Shown: one piece after another, positions 10,577 through 22,401 of the stretch
Layout of the letters: every line of letters begins with the position of its first letter
Numbering within the stretch: the first letter of the stretch is position 1
From: Roseibacterium elongatum DSM 19469
Lineage (GTDB): Bacteria; Pseudomonadota; Alphaproteobacteria; Rhodobacterales; Rhodobacteraceae
Length of the DNA stretch: 64,000 nt
Direction: 5' to 3'
Assembly (NCBI RefSeq): GCF_000590925.1
Contig: NZ_CP004372.1
Coordinates: 2,523,001-2,587,000 of the forward strand
The notes under the pieces: generated by a model
The model's input: only the letters and a program-made list of their open reading frames with translations
The model's database searches: none
Told to the model about the DNA's origin: nothing
Program-made: the position numbers and the translations under genes

Positions 10577-11509
10577 ATGAGCTGGAACCCCACCCTCGAC
10601 CCCGAATGCCCCACCGGCGATGCCGTCGATGCCATCGAGACCGTGATCGTCCCGCGCGCCCGCGACTTGGGCGATTTCGAGGTCCGCCGCGCCTTGCCCG
10701 CCCCCAGGCGGCAGATGGTCGGACCCTTCATCTTCTTCGACCAGATGGGCCCGGCCGAGTTTCTGACGGGCCAGGGGGTCGATATCCGGCCGCATCCGCA
10801 TATCGGTCTGGCGACCGTCACCTACCTGTTCGAGGGCAAGTTTCACCACCGCGACAGCCTTGGTACCGATCAGTGGATCGAACCGGGCGCGGTCAATCTG
10901 ATGACGGCAGGGCATGGCATCACCCATTCCGAGCGGATCGACGGCGACATGCTGAACCAGCCCTATCGCCTGTCCGGTCTGCAAACCTGGATCGCCCTGC
11001 CCAAGGGGGCCGAGGATGGACCGGCCGATTTCGCCCATGCGGCCAAGACCGCGTTGCCGATGCTGGAGGGCGAGGGCAAGGAACTGCGCCTGATCCTCGG
11101 GGCGGCCTATGGCGCCACGGCCCCGGTGGCGACGCCCTCGCCGATGTTTTACGCCGATGCCCTGGTGCAGCCGGGCGCGCGCCTGCCCATGCCCGACGAC
11201 CACGAGGATCGCGGCGCCTATGTGCTGGATGGGTCGGTCGAAATCGCCGGTCAGGTGTTCGAGCGGGGCCAGATGATGGTGTTCCGGCCCGGTGACGCCG
11301 TGTCCCTGCGGGCGGGCGAGACTGGCGCGCGGGTGATGATCCTGGGCGGCGATACGCTGGAGGGGCCGCGTCACATCTGGTGGAATTTCGTGGCTTCCTC
11401 GAAAGAGCGGATCGACGAAGCGAAAGAGGCTTGGCGCAAGGGCGACTGGGAGCATGGCCGCTTTCAGTTGCCGCCAACCGATCGCGACGAGTTCATCCCG
11501 CTGCCCTGA
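10577..11509 (+). CDS. Pirin family protein
   Basis: A bicupin protein of 310 residues. Pirins bind one iron in the N-terminal cupin; some have quercetin 2,3-dioxygenase activity and others modulate partner proteins. The metal ligands are visible: RPHPHIG (two His) near 73-79 and AGHGITHSE (His and Glu) near 114-122. The C-terminal cupin contains YVLDGSVEI and VFRPGD. The start ATG 10577 follows AGGAGA at good spacing; an upstream frame to 10484 adds only low-complexity residues. It stands as a single gene between tRNA-Val and a DMT transporter. Confidence 0.92.
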   Translation: MSWNPTLDPECPTGDAVDAIETVIVPRARDLGDFEVRRALPAPRRQMVGPFIFFDQMGPAEFLTGQGVDIRPHPHIGLATVTYLFEGKFHHRDSLGTDQWIEPGAVNLMTAGHGITHSERIDGDMLNQPYRLSGLQTWIALPKGAEDGPADFAHAAKTALPMLEGEGKELRLILGAAYGATAPVATPSPMFYADALVQPGARLPMPDDHEDRGAYVLDGSVEIAGQVFERGQMMVFRPGDAVSLRAGETGARVMILGGDTLEGPRHIWWNFVASSKERIDEAKEAWRKGDWEHGRFQLPPTDRDEFIPLP

Positions 11510-11660
11510 GGCCGAGACCGCTTGCCCGGCGCGGGCCGGCGGGGCAGGGTGCGCCCATGATGTCATGCCCCGCCCTTTCGACCGACCCGACGCTTTTGCG
11601 CGATCGGAACCGCGCATGGGATTGGTACGCGCGGGCGGCTGCGCCGCGACAGGCGCAGCC

Positions 11661-12644
11661 ATGAGCACCGCTGACGCAGAGGCGCAGGGCGCGAACGCCC
11701 GTGCCATCGCTTTCATTCTGGCAGGCGTTTTCTTCATTTCGATCAATGACATGCTGATCAAGCTGCTGTCGGGCGACTACCCGCTGCATCAGATGGTCTT
11801 CGTGCGCTCGGCGATCGGGATCTGCGTGTCGCTGGTGATCCTGCGCTACGAGGGGGGGCTGGCCATGTTGCGCACCGCGACGCCGGGGTTGCATCTGGTC
11901 CGAGCGCTGTTGATCGTCATGGCCAACATGACCTTTTTCGCGGCCCTTGCGGTGATGCCGTTGGGGGCGGCGACGGCGTTGTTTTTCGTGGCGCCGCTGT
12001 TCATCACCCTGCTTGCGATCCCGGTATTGGGCGAAAAGGTTGGGCGCCACCGGATGACGGCCATCCTGATCGGGCTGTTGGGTGTGGCGGTGATGATGGC
12101 GCCGGGCGTGGATTGGGGCGGCATCGCACGGTGGAGCTTGCTGCTGCCGGTCGCCGCCGCCTTGTGCTATGCTGGCATGCAGGTGCTGACCCGCAAGCTG
12201 GGGGCGCAATCGGCCGCTTCGGCCATGGCGGTCTATATCCAGACGACCTTCATCCTGGTGAGCCTGGCCTTTTTCCTTGTGGCGGGTGACGGCCGCTTTT
12301 CCGAGGGGCTGGAGAGCGACAGCCTGGTGTTCCTGTTGCGCGCCTGGGTCTGGCCGCCGCTGGCGGATTGGTGGAAATTCGGCCTGCTCGGTCTGCTTGC
12401 CGGGGGGGTCGGCTATGCCCTCAGCCAAGCCTACCGGATCGGGAATGCCGCGACGGTGGCATCCTATGAATACACCGGGCTACCCATTGCGATTCTCTGG
12501 GGCTGGGTGATCTTTGGCGAGGTGCCGAGCCTGCCGATGCTGGCCGGCACCGCCCTGATCGCCGGCGCGGGGCTGTATGTGTTTGCGCGGGAACGCGCCC
12601 GCGCCCGGCCCCTGGCGGCCTCGCGCCCGCAACGTCGCAGCTGA
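11661..12644 (+). CDS. DMT superfamily (EamA) permease
   Basis: An inner-membrane transporter of about 327 residues with ten hydrophobic segments arranged as two EamA repeats (about 15-150 and 160-300). Typical features are the N-terminal ARAIAFILAGVFFISIND start, the conserved end of helix 4 (GAATALFFVAPLF) followed by LGEKVGRHR, and the C-terminal half with ASYEYTGLPIAILWGWVIFGE. Family members export amino acids, drugs or metabolites; the substrate cannot be read from the sequence. ATG 11661 follows the pirin gene by about 150 bases. A basic tail rich in Arg ends the protein. Confidence 0.9.
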   Translation: MSTADAEAQGANARAIAFILAGVFFISINDMLIKLLSGDYPLHQMVFVRSAIGICVSLVILRYEGGLAMLRTATPGLHLVRALLIVMANMTFFAALAVMPLGAATALFFVAPLFITLLAIPVLGEKVGRHRMTAILIGLLGVAVMMAPGVDWGGIARWSLLLPVAAALCYAGMQVLTRKLGAQSAASAMAVYIQTTFILVSLAFFLVAGDGRFSEGLESDSLVFLLRAWVWPPLADWWKFGLLGLLAGGVGYALSQAYRIGNAATVASYEYTGLPIAILWGWVIFGEVPSLPMLAGTALIAGAGLYVFARERARARPLAASRPQRRS

Positions 12645-12748
12645 TCGTGCGAAATCCGCGGCGAAAGTGCAAAAGCCCGCTTGACGGGCGCAGAACGGGG
12701 GCCTAAACCGCCCCACACGCCACGGGCACCGCCCAAGGCGCATGGTGA

Positions 12749-12825
12749 GCGGTTGTAGCTCAGTTGGTTAGAGTACCGGCCTGTCACGCCGGGGGTCGCG
12801 GGTTCGAGCCCCGTCAACCGCGCCA
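12749..12825 (+). tRNA. tRNA-Asp (GTC), copy 1
   Basis: The acceptor GCGGTTG pairs with CAACCGC; the anticodon arm CCGGC-CTGTCAC-GCCGG gives anticodon GTC; the T arm has GTTCGAGC; CCA is encoded. G34 is the nucleotide replaced by Tgt (queuosine) and then glutamylated by GluQRS, both encoded in this window. An identical copy follows at 13013. Confidence 0.98.
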
Positions 12826-12850
12826 TCACCATCCCCGCAGCAATGCGATG

Positions 12851-12878
12851 AAACGCCGGCCCTTGCGGGCCGGTTTTT
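12851..12878 (+). terminator. Rho-independent terminator after tRNA-Asp copy 1
   Basis: The stem CCGGCCC (12856-12862) pairs with GGGCCGG (12867-12873) around TTGC and is followed by five T. It separates the two tRNA-Asp copies into independent transcripts or truncates read-through. Confidence 0.8.
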
Positions 12879-13012
12879 CGTTTGGGTGGGCGGGTTGTGC
12901 CGTGGCGCGGGGGACACCGTCCTGGGTGGGGCAGGCGGCGATCCGTGTTGGCGCGAAAAGCGCCGCTTCCGGCATTGACGCCGCCTTGGGATTTGCCTAA
13001 TCAGGCCTCCAC

Positions 13013-13089
13013 GCGGTTGTAGCTCAGTTGGTTAGAGTACCGGCCTGTCACGCCGGGGGTCGCGGGTTCGAGCCCCGTCAACCGCGCCA
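13013..13089 (+). tRNA. tRNA-Asp (GTC), copy 2
   Basis: Identical over all 77 bases to the tRNA at 12749, with anticodon GTC and encoded CCA. The two copies are direct repeats 264 bases apart. The DNA between them is unrelated to the DNA after copy 2, so only the tRNA itself was duplicated or has been kept identical by conversion. Confidence 0.98.
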
Positions 13090-13168
13090 TTTTCCCACAG
13101 AATCCTCACGCTCAGGATCGCTGCGGCGCCGCCGCCGATGGCGGCCAAAGGCTGGTCGTGGCGGCTGC

Positions 13169-13889
13169 ATGGCTTACCTTCGCTGCATGTTCCGCGCGGC
13201 CATTGCCCTAACCTTATGCCTTGTGATCCCGATGCGCCTGCCCGCACAGGTCATGCTGGACGCGCAGGCCGTGCTCGCCCTGTCCGAGGCCCCCTGGCAG
13301 GATCGCGACGGGTTTCGCGCCGCGCTGGACGGGGCGCTTGGCGGTGTCGTGGTCGAAACGGGACCACTGCCCGAGGCGATGCGCCTGCGCGATCCGTGGC
13401 TGTGGTCGCTGACGGGCCGGTTCGGGACAGAACTTGCCGGTGTCACGACACCGGGCGGGATCGTGGCCTGTTCGCGCTATGGCCTTGCGACGCGGGATCG
13501 GCTGGCCGCGACCCGAATTGACCGATCCGGGGGCTTTCGCCCTGTTCGGGGCGACGCGCGCCGCCCCGGACGACGCGGCGGTCTGGCCCGAGAACGCCGT
13601 GGCCCGGCTGGCCTGCATGATCACCTGGGACGATACGCGCCGCGTCGCCCTCATCCCCGAGGCCGAGGCGCGCAGTGCCCTGTCGGCGCGGTTTCAGCAG
13701 ATCGCGCGCAGCGACGATGCCGACCGGCCCGCGGGCAGCATGGCGCTCTTTGGGGCAGGGGGGTACAGGTTGGATGCATCGGGGGGTCGCGGCGACAGCA
13801 TCGTGCGGCTGGACAGCGCCCGGATCGAGCTGCGGGTCAGCCACCAGGCGATCAGGTTTCGCAGTTTCCTGATGAATGGCGGTATGTAG
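13169..13889 (+). CDS. Secreted protein of unknown function, frameshifted
   Basis: The frame from ATG 13169 (or 13187) encodes a signal peptide (FRAAIALTLCLVIPMRLPAQ) and about 115 residues with no recognised family, then loses coding character. Removing one C from CCC at 13512-13514 joins it to the frame that continues as ELTDPGAFALFG and ends at 13889, giving about 239 residues. The second half contains IVRLDSARIELRVSH and ends FRSFLMNGG. I do not recognise the family. It lies between tRNA-Asp and mnmA and is convergent with mnmA. The reading is supported by uniform codon use on both sides of the join, not by homology. Confidence 0.65.
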
Positions 13890-13916
13890 CGCGGCACCCC
13901 GGGGCTGTTGGCGAGA

Positions 13917-14028
13917 CGGTCACGCCCCGGCGGCTCCAGCGGGGCGACCGCAGGCCTTGTCAGGCCGGACCGGCGCTTGGCCGGGGCTCCGCCCGGTCAC
14001 GCCTCGGCCGCCCCACCGGGGCGACCGC
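13917..14028. repeat. Two imperfect 35-base direct repeats between convergent genes
   Basis: 13917-13951 and 13994-14028 both begin CGGTCACGCC and end GGGGCGACCGC, differing at four of 35 positions, with a period of 77 bases. They lie in the short gap between the secreted-protein gene and mnmA. Each is GC-rich and can fold locally. Function unknown; it may be a small local duplication. Confidence 0.5.
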
Positions 14029-14035
14029 CGTTCCT

Positions 14036-15196
14036 TCAGACCGGATCGGCGCTCACCCCCTTGTGAATCCAGCCGCCGCCGAAGACGCGCGTGCTCTCGG
14101 GGTCGTAGAAGACACAGGCCTGACCGGGGCTGACCCCCTGTTCCGCCGTCACCAGCTCAACCTCGGCCTCGGTCTCGGACAACGGCCGGATCACGGCGGG
14201 CGCGGGCGGCCGGGTAGACCGGATCCGCACCTCGACCTCCCATTCGGGGCGCGAGGTGAAGGGCGCATCGCCCAGCCAGTTGATCTCGCGCACCGGGACC
14301 GTGCGTTTGGCCAGCGCCTCCTTGGGGCCGACGATGACCTGCCTTGTGTCAGGATCGAGCTTCACCACGTAAAGCGGGTCGGCCAACCCCCCGATCCCCA
14401 GGCCCCGCCGCTGGCCGATCGTATAATGGATCACGCCGCGATGCGTGCCCAGCACATTGCCTGCCATATCGACGATCTCGCCCGGATCGGCCGCACCGGG
14501 GCGCAGCTTTTCGATCACGCTGGCATAATCGCCATTGGGCACGAAGCAGATATCCTGGCTGTCGGGCTTGTCGGCCACGGGCAGCCCGTATTTGGCCGCC
14601 AAGGCACGCGTTTCGGCCTTGGAGGGCAGGTGCCCCAGCGGAAAGCGCAGGAAATCGAGCTGCTCCTGCGTGGTCGAGAACAGGAAATACGACTGGTCGC
14701 GGTCCATGTCGGCGGCGCGGTGCAACTCGGCGCGGTCCGGCCCCATCTTGCGCTGGATGTAATGGCCGGTCGCCATGCAATCGGCATCGAGGTCGCGGGC
14801 CGTGGCCAGAAGGTCCTTGAACTTCACGCGCTCGTTGCAGCGGATGCAGGGCACGGGCGTTGCCCCGGCCAGGTAGCTGTCGGCAAATTCGTCGATCACG
14901 GCCTCGCGAAAGGTGTTCTCGTAATCGAGGACATAATGGGGAAAGCCCATCTCTTCAGCGACGCGGCGGGCATCGTGGATGTCACGGCCCGCGCAACACG
15001 CGCCTTTCTTGGCCAGTGCCGCCCCGTGATCATAGAGTTGCAGCGTCACGCCCACGACATCATAGCCTTCATCGGCGAGCTGCGCGGCGACGACCGAGGA
15101 ATCGACACCACCCGACATCGCCACGACGACACGGGTCTCGGCGGGCGGCTTGGGCAAGCCAAGCGAATTGAGGCTGTGGGGCCGGTCTAGGGCCAT
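14036..15196 (-). CDS. mnmA: tRNA-specific 2-thiouridylase MnmA
   Basis: MnmA adenylates and thiolates U34 of tRNA-Lys, tRNA-Glu and tRNA-Gln using sulfur relayed from a cysteine desulfurase. The 386 residues show the PP-loop [11 protein letters not shown] (about 26-36), the catalytic Cys in [12 protein letters not shown] (about 115-126), and the second catalytic Cys in [12 protein letters not shown], which forms the persulfide pair. The C-terminal beta-domain carries [10 protein letters not shown]. Length is slightly above 360, with an N-terminal extension of about 20 residues common in this group. It is the divergent neighbour of sciP, sharing an upstream region that contains a CtrA-type box. 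Confidence 0.97.
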   Translation of the reverse strand: MALDRPHSLNSLGLPKPPAETRVVVAMSGGVDSSVVAAQLADEGYDVVGVTLQLYDHGAALAKKGACCAGRDIHDARRVAEEMGFPHYVLDYENTFREAVIDEFADSYLAGATPVPCIRCNERVKFKDLLATARDLDADCMATGHYIQRKMGPDRAELHRAADMDRDQSYFLFSTTQEQLDFLRFPLGHLPSKAETRALAAKYGLPVADKPDSQDICFVPNGDYASVIEKLRPGAADPGEIVDMAGNVLGTHRGVIHYTIGQRRGLGIGGLADPLYVVKLDPDTRQVIVGPKEALAKRTVPVREINWLGDAPFTSRPEWEVEVRIRSTRPPAPAVIRPLSETEAEVELVTAEQGVSPGQACVFYDPESTRVFGGGWIHKGVSADPV

Positions 15197-15270
15197 GGGC
15201 CTGTTCCTGTCCTGTTACGCGCGTGGAATGAGCGGAATATAGGAAAAACACCCCTATCCACAAGGCGCTG

Positions 15271-15285
15271 CTAACGCCGAATTAA
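15271..15285 (+). promoter_or_regulatory. Candidate CtrA-binding box upstream of sciP
   Basis: CTAA-N7-TTAA (15271-15285), one mismatch from the CtrA consensus TTAA-N7-TTAA, lying 55 bases before sciP and 75 bases before the divergent mnmA start. CtrA and SciP control each other in Caulobacter, so feedback on sciP is plausible. Confidence 0.5.
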
Positions 15286-15340
15286 ACACTCCACGTCAGA
15301 ACCGCCGATAGCCGAGACAACTTCCGGGAGACGAGGGGAC

Positions 15341-15616
15341 ATGTATATCAGACGGATCAAGGGGCCCCATGCCGTGACATTGCCCGATGGGCGGCTCTTG
15401 ACCCGGGCCGATCTGCCGCCGCCCGATACCTGCCGTTGGGTCGCCAGCCGCAAGGCGCTGGTCGTGCAGGCGGTCGATTCCGGGCTGATATCCGCCGAGG
15501 AAGCGATTCGCACCTGGTCCCTCTCCGACGAGGAGTTGGAGGGCTGGCGCCGCGCCGTCGCGCGCCATGGTGTTGCAGCTTTGAAAGCAACTTCGGTGCA
15601 GCGTTTCCGCAACTAG
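15341..15616 (+). CDS. sciP: CtrA inhibitor SciP (DUF1153 family)
   Basis: A 91-residue helix-turn-helix protein. In Caulobacter SciP binds CtrA and blocks CtrA-dependent transcription in G1 cells without preventing DNA binding. The family signature is almost intact: an N-terminal RRIKGPHAVTLPDGR, the invariant LPPPDTCRWVASRKALVV, ISAEEAIRTWSLSDEEL and the C-terminal AALKATSVQRFR. Length matches the family. It lies immediately upstream of ctrA, the usual arrangement in Rhodobacterales. The ATG at 15341 follows a GAGGGG ribosome-binding site. Confidence 0.95.
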   Translation: MYIRRIKGPHAVTLPDGRLLTRADLPPPDTCRWVASRKALVVQAVDSGLISAEEAIRTWSLSDEELEGWRRAVARHGVAALKATSVQRFRN

Positions 15617-15671
15617 GGCTGCTATCTGCGTGAGCATCCATGGTTTTTTCCGGGCCAACCGGCTCAAACAG

Positions 15672-15686
15672 GTAACGTGTAATTAA
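15672..15686 (+). promoter_or_regulatory. Candidate CtrA-binding box upstream of ctrA
   Basis: GTAA-N7-TTAA followed by CCAT (15672-15686), one mismatch from the full CtrA consensus and also containing the half-site TTAACCAT. It ends 52 bases before the ctrA ATG, a position that fits autoregulation, as known for ctrA in Caulobacter. Confidence 0.55.
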
Positions 15687-15738
15687 CCATTTGATCCCAG
15701 GGTAGGTCGAGAAAAGGCGAGATTCGGAGACTGAAAAC

Positions 15739-16449
15739 ATGCGCGTTCTGCTTGTGGAAGACGACCCAACGACGTCGAAAAGCATCGAGATGATGCTGAA
15801 GCACGCGAACCTCAACGTCTATTCCACCGACATGGGCGAGGAAGGGGTCGATCTCGCCAAGCTGTACGATTACGACATCATCCTGCTCGATCTGAACCTG
15901 CCCGACATCACCGGCCACGAAGTGCTGCGTCAGCTGCGGACCGCGCGGGTGACGACGCCCATCCTGATCCTGTCCGGGCTGGACGATCCCGAAAACAAGC
16001 TCAAGGGCTTCGGGTTCGGGGCCGATGATTACCTGACCAAGCCGTTTCATCGCGAGGAGCTGGTCGCGCGGATCCACGCCATCATCCGCCGCAGCCAGGG
16101 CCATGCGCAATCGGTCATCAACACGGGGCGCATTTCGGTCAATCTGGACGCCAAGACAGTGGATGTGGCGGGGGCGCCGGTGCATCTTACGGGCAAGGAA
16201 TACCAGATGCTCGAGTTGCTGAGCCTGCGCAAGGGCACGACCCTGACCAAGGAGATGTTCCTCAACCATCTCTATGGCGGCATGGATGAGCCCGAGTTGA
16301 AGATCATCGACGTGTTCATCTGCAAACTGCGCAAGAAACTGTCCGAGGCCACCGGCGGCGACAATTACATCGAGACCGTCTGGGGCCGGGGCTATGTGCT
16401 GCGCGACCCCGCGGCGCAGCCCGACGCGGATCTCGTCGCCTCGGCCTGA
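15739..16449 (+). CDS. ctrA: Cell-cycle response regulator CtrA
   Basis: An OmpR-family response regulator of 236 residues. In Rhodobacterales CtrA controls motility, gene-transfer-agent and other genes and is generally non-essential, unlike in Caulobacter. The receiver domain (about 1-115) has the acidic pair EDD at 7-9, the phosphoacceptor Asp51 in LLDLNLPD and the Lys switch in [10 protein letters not shown]. The C-terminal winged helix (about 130-225) has the family-typical [12 protein letters not shown], the recognition region [14 protein letters not shown] and VWGRGYVL. Two TTAA-type boxes upstream and the adjoining sciP suggest self-regulation. Confidence 0.97.
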   Translation: MRVLLVEDDPTTSKSIEMMLKHANLNVYSTDMGEEGVDLAKLYDYDIILLDLNLPDITGHEVLRQLRTARVTTPILILSGLDDPENKLKGFGFGADDYLTKPFHREELVARIHAIIRRSQGHAQSVINTGRISVNLDAKTVDVAGAPVHLTGKEYQMLELLSLRKGTTLTKEMFLNHLYGGMDEPELKIIDVFICKLRKKLSEATGGDNYIETVWGRGYVLRDPAAQPDADLVASA

Positions 16450-16548
16450 CCGCAGCGCGTAGCGTCCAATCGGCGGGCGATGCCTAGGCGCGTCCTGTGG
16501 TGGTCTCGGCGCGTCTGTCGCGACCGCCTTGGGTGCAACGGGCCGTGA

Positions 16549-21016
<4,468 letters not shown>

Positions 21017-21044
21017 TCGGCAGAATGCCGGTTTGTTCTCAAAT

Positions 21045-21059
21045 GTTCTTAAAAAGTTC
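21045..21059 (+). promoter_or_regulatory. LexA (SOS) box, GTTC-N7-GTTC
   Basis: GTTCTTAAAAAGTTC at 21045-21059 is an exact match to the alphaproteobacterial LexA operator GTTC-N7-GTTC. A further GTTC at 21035-21038 and an inverted GAGAAC near 21080 flank it. It lies in the only AT-rich patch between recG and the 39-residue peptide gene at 21121, 61 bases before that start, so it most likely controls the peptide. Confidence 0.65.
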
Positions 21060-21120
21060 TCGACACGCGGGGCGAGATATGAGAACAAAGCATCAACACC
21101 CAAGACCGGAGGACGCCGCC

Positions 21121-21240
21121 ATGACCCGCATCGCCACCATCCTGCGCCAATCGCGTCAGACGCTTCTGGCCGATACCGCCGGCGTTCTGGCCCTGGCCAT
21201 TTTCATGATGGTCCTGCTGCATCTGCCCGGTCTGATCTGA
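21121..21240 (+). CDS. 39-residue single-pass membrane peptide, probably SOS-controlled
   Basis: From ATG 21121, after GGAGG six bases upstream. The peptide has a basic N-terminal amphipathic part (MTRIATILRQSRQTLLADT) and a hydrophobic segment (AGVLALAIFMMVLLHLPGL), so one membrane pass with the N-terminus probably in the cytoplasm. A perfect LexA box precedes it and a strong terminator follows at 21373. It lies directly after recG. The arrangement recalls SidA, the 29-residue SOS-induced inner-membrane division inhibitor of Caulobacter, but I see no sequence identity to claim homology. Similar 35-45-residue peptides occur in roseobacters, as far as I recall. Confidence 0.65.
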   Translation: MTRIATILRQSRQTLLADTAGVLALAIFMMVLLHLPGLI

Positions 21241-21372
21241 GGTTTCTGTTTCTGCCTGCGGTCCGGGCAGGGCCACCGGCGCATCGTCTGTCCCCTGATG
21301 CGCCCCTGACCTGCCTCGTCACTGGTCCCCATGCTCCGGGACCGACGCCTTGCCCGATGGACACGCATCCTT

Positions 21373-21408
21373 CCGCCGCCATCCCCCTGGATGTGCGGCG
21401 GTTTTTTT
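21373..21408 (+). terminator. Strong rho-independent terminator
   Basis: CCGCCGC (21373-21379) pairs with GCGGCGG (21395-21401), continued inside by CATCC with GGATG and a four-base loop, then a run of T. It ends the transcript of the 39-residue peptide and may also serve the convergent Fe-S scaffold gene. Confidence 0.85.
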
Positions 21409-21430
21409 GGGGGGGGAGGTGGGGCGAAGG

Positions 21431-21886
21431 TCAGGCGCAGGCGGCGCGCTCGGCCTCGGCCACGGCATCGGCCGTCGCCTCGAGCGAGAGCATGATCGAG
21501 GCGTGGCGGTTGCGGTACTCGCGCGCGGGCGTCAGCACCTCGTAGCCGTCGAACGGGTCACCGGGCGGCGGGCCGCCCTCTTTCAGCATGGCGCGCAGGG
21601 CATCGCGCGCGGTCTCGATCTCGGCCCGCGTGCGGCCGATCACATGGCGCCCCATCAGCGCGGCCGCGGCCTGCCCAAGGGCACAGGCCTTCACGTCCTG
21701 TCCGAACCGCGCAATCCGGCCCGCCTCATCGAGGTCAAGATCCACCGTCACTGTCGAGCCGCAGAGCGGCGCGCGTTTCTTGACGCTGGCCTGCGCGCCC
21801 TCGAGCCGCCCGCGATGCGGAATATCGGCGGCAAGGCCGAGGATCTTCTGCGAATAGAGGTCGATCAGGTCGCTGTTCGCGGACAT
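21431..21886 (-). CDS. Iron-sulfur cluster assembly scaffold protein (NifU N-terminal/IscU family)
   Basis: 151 residues. IscU/SufU-type scaffolds assemble [2Fe-2S] clusters for transfer to apoproteins. Two ligand-position cysteines are visible in APLCGSTVTVDL (about 42) and VKACALGQAAAA (about 68). The third region, HASIMLSLEA, carries His-Ala where canonical IscU has Cys, as in the related alphaproteobacterial subfamily. It may therefore be a divergent scaffold, and activity is uncertain. Divergent from hisI, a conserved neighbourhood in Rhodobacteraceae. Confidence 0.85.
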   Translation of the reverse strand: MSANSDLIDLYSQKILGLAADIPHRGRLEGAQASVKKRAPLCGSTVTVDLDLDEAGRIARFGQDVKACALGQAAAALMGRHVIGRTRAEIETARDALRAMLKEGGPPPGDPFDGYEVLTPAREYRNRHASIMLSLEATADAVAEAERAACA

Positions 21887-21955
21887 GGGCGCTTTGCCTT
21901 TCGGTCGCTTTCCCCATAGGTAGCGGCGACATCGCCATTTGCAAAGAGTCCCGCC

Positions 21956-22327
21956 ATGCCCCAGACCCGGTTCGATCCATCAACCCTGCGTTACGACGCC
22001 AACGGCCTGATCCCCTGTATCGCGCAGCAGGACGGCACGGGCGAGGTTCTGATGATGGCCTGGATGAATGCCGAGGCCGTCGCGAAAACGCTGGAAACAG
22101 GTCGCGTGACCTATTGGAGCCGGTCGCGCCAGGCGTTCTGGATCAAGGGCGAAACCAGCGGCCACGTGCAGGAGCTGGTCGATCTGCGCATCGATTGTGA
22201 CCGCGACTGCCTTCTGGCGGTGGTGCGCCAGACCGGGCCGGCCTGTCACACCAATCGGCGGTCCTGTTTCTACACCGCCCTGCGCGATGGCGTGGAAGTG
22301 GAGCTGATGCGGCCGATGACGGATTAG
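21956..22327 (+). CDS. hisI: Phosphoribosyl-AMP cyclohydrolase HisI
   Basis: HisI opens the adenine ring of PR-AMP, the third step of histidine biosynthesis. The 123 residues are a stand-alone enzyme without the HisE domain. Signatures are [19 protein letters not shown], the metal-binding DCDRDCLL and the zinc site [13 protein letters not shown]. Length is standard for the monofunctional form. It starts at ATG 21956 in a 69-base divergent gap with the Fe-S scaffold gene. Confidence 0.97.
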   Translation: MPQTRFDPSTLRYDANGLIPCIAQQDGTGEVLMMAWMNAEAVAKTLETGRVTYWSRSRQAFWIKGETSGHVQELVDLRIDCDRDCLLAVVRQTGPACHTNRRSCFYTALRDGVEVELMRPMTD

Positions 22328-22388
22328 GGGGCTCTGCCCCCGTCGCTTGCGGCGACTCCCCCGGAGGTATTTTTGCCAAGATGAAGGG
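22328..22388. repeat. Rhodobacteraceae-type dispersed intergenic element
   Basis: The gap after hisI contains GGGGCTCTGCCCCCG, a self-complementary GGGG...CCCC stem, then CCCCCGGAGGTATTTTTGCC and AAGATGAAG. I recognise this combination as a common intergenic sequence in Rhodobacter and Roseobacter genomes, where it often follows stop codons. It may act as a terminator: the GC stem plus T5 fits. Only one copy is seen here. Confidence 0.45.
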
Positions 22389-22401
22389 GCGGGTTTCCGC
22401 G

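Noticed and set aside
12764..13240. Open frames reading through the tRNA-Asp genes (MVRVPACHAGGRGFEP...)
   Set aside because: They are translations of tRNA sequence and recur wherever this tRNA is read in that frame.
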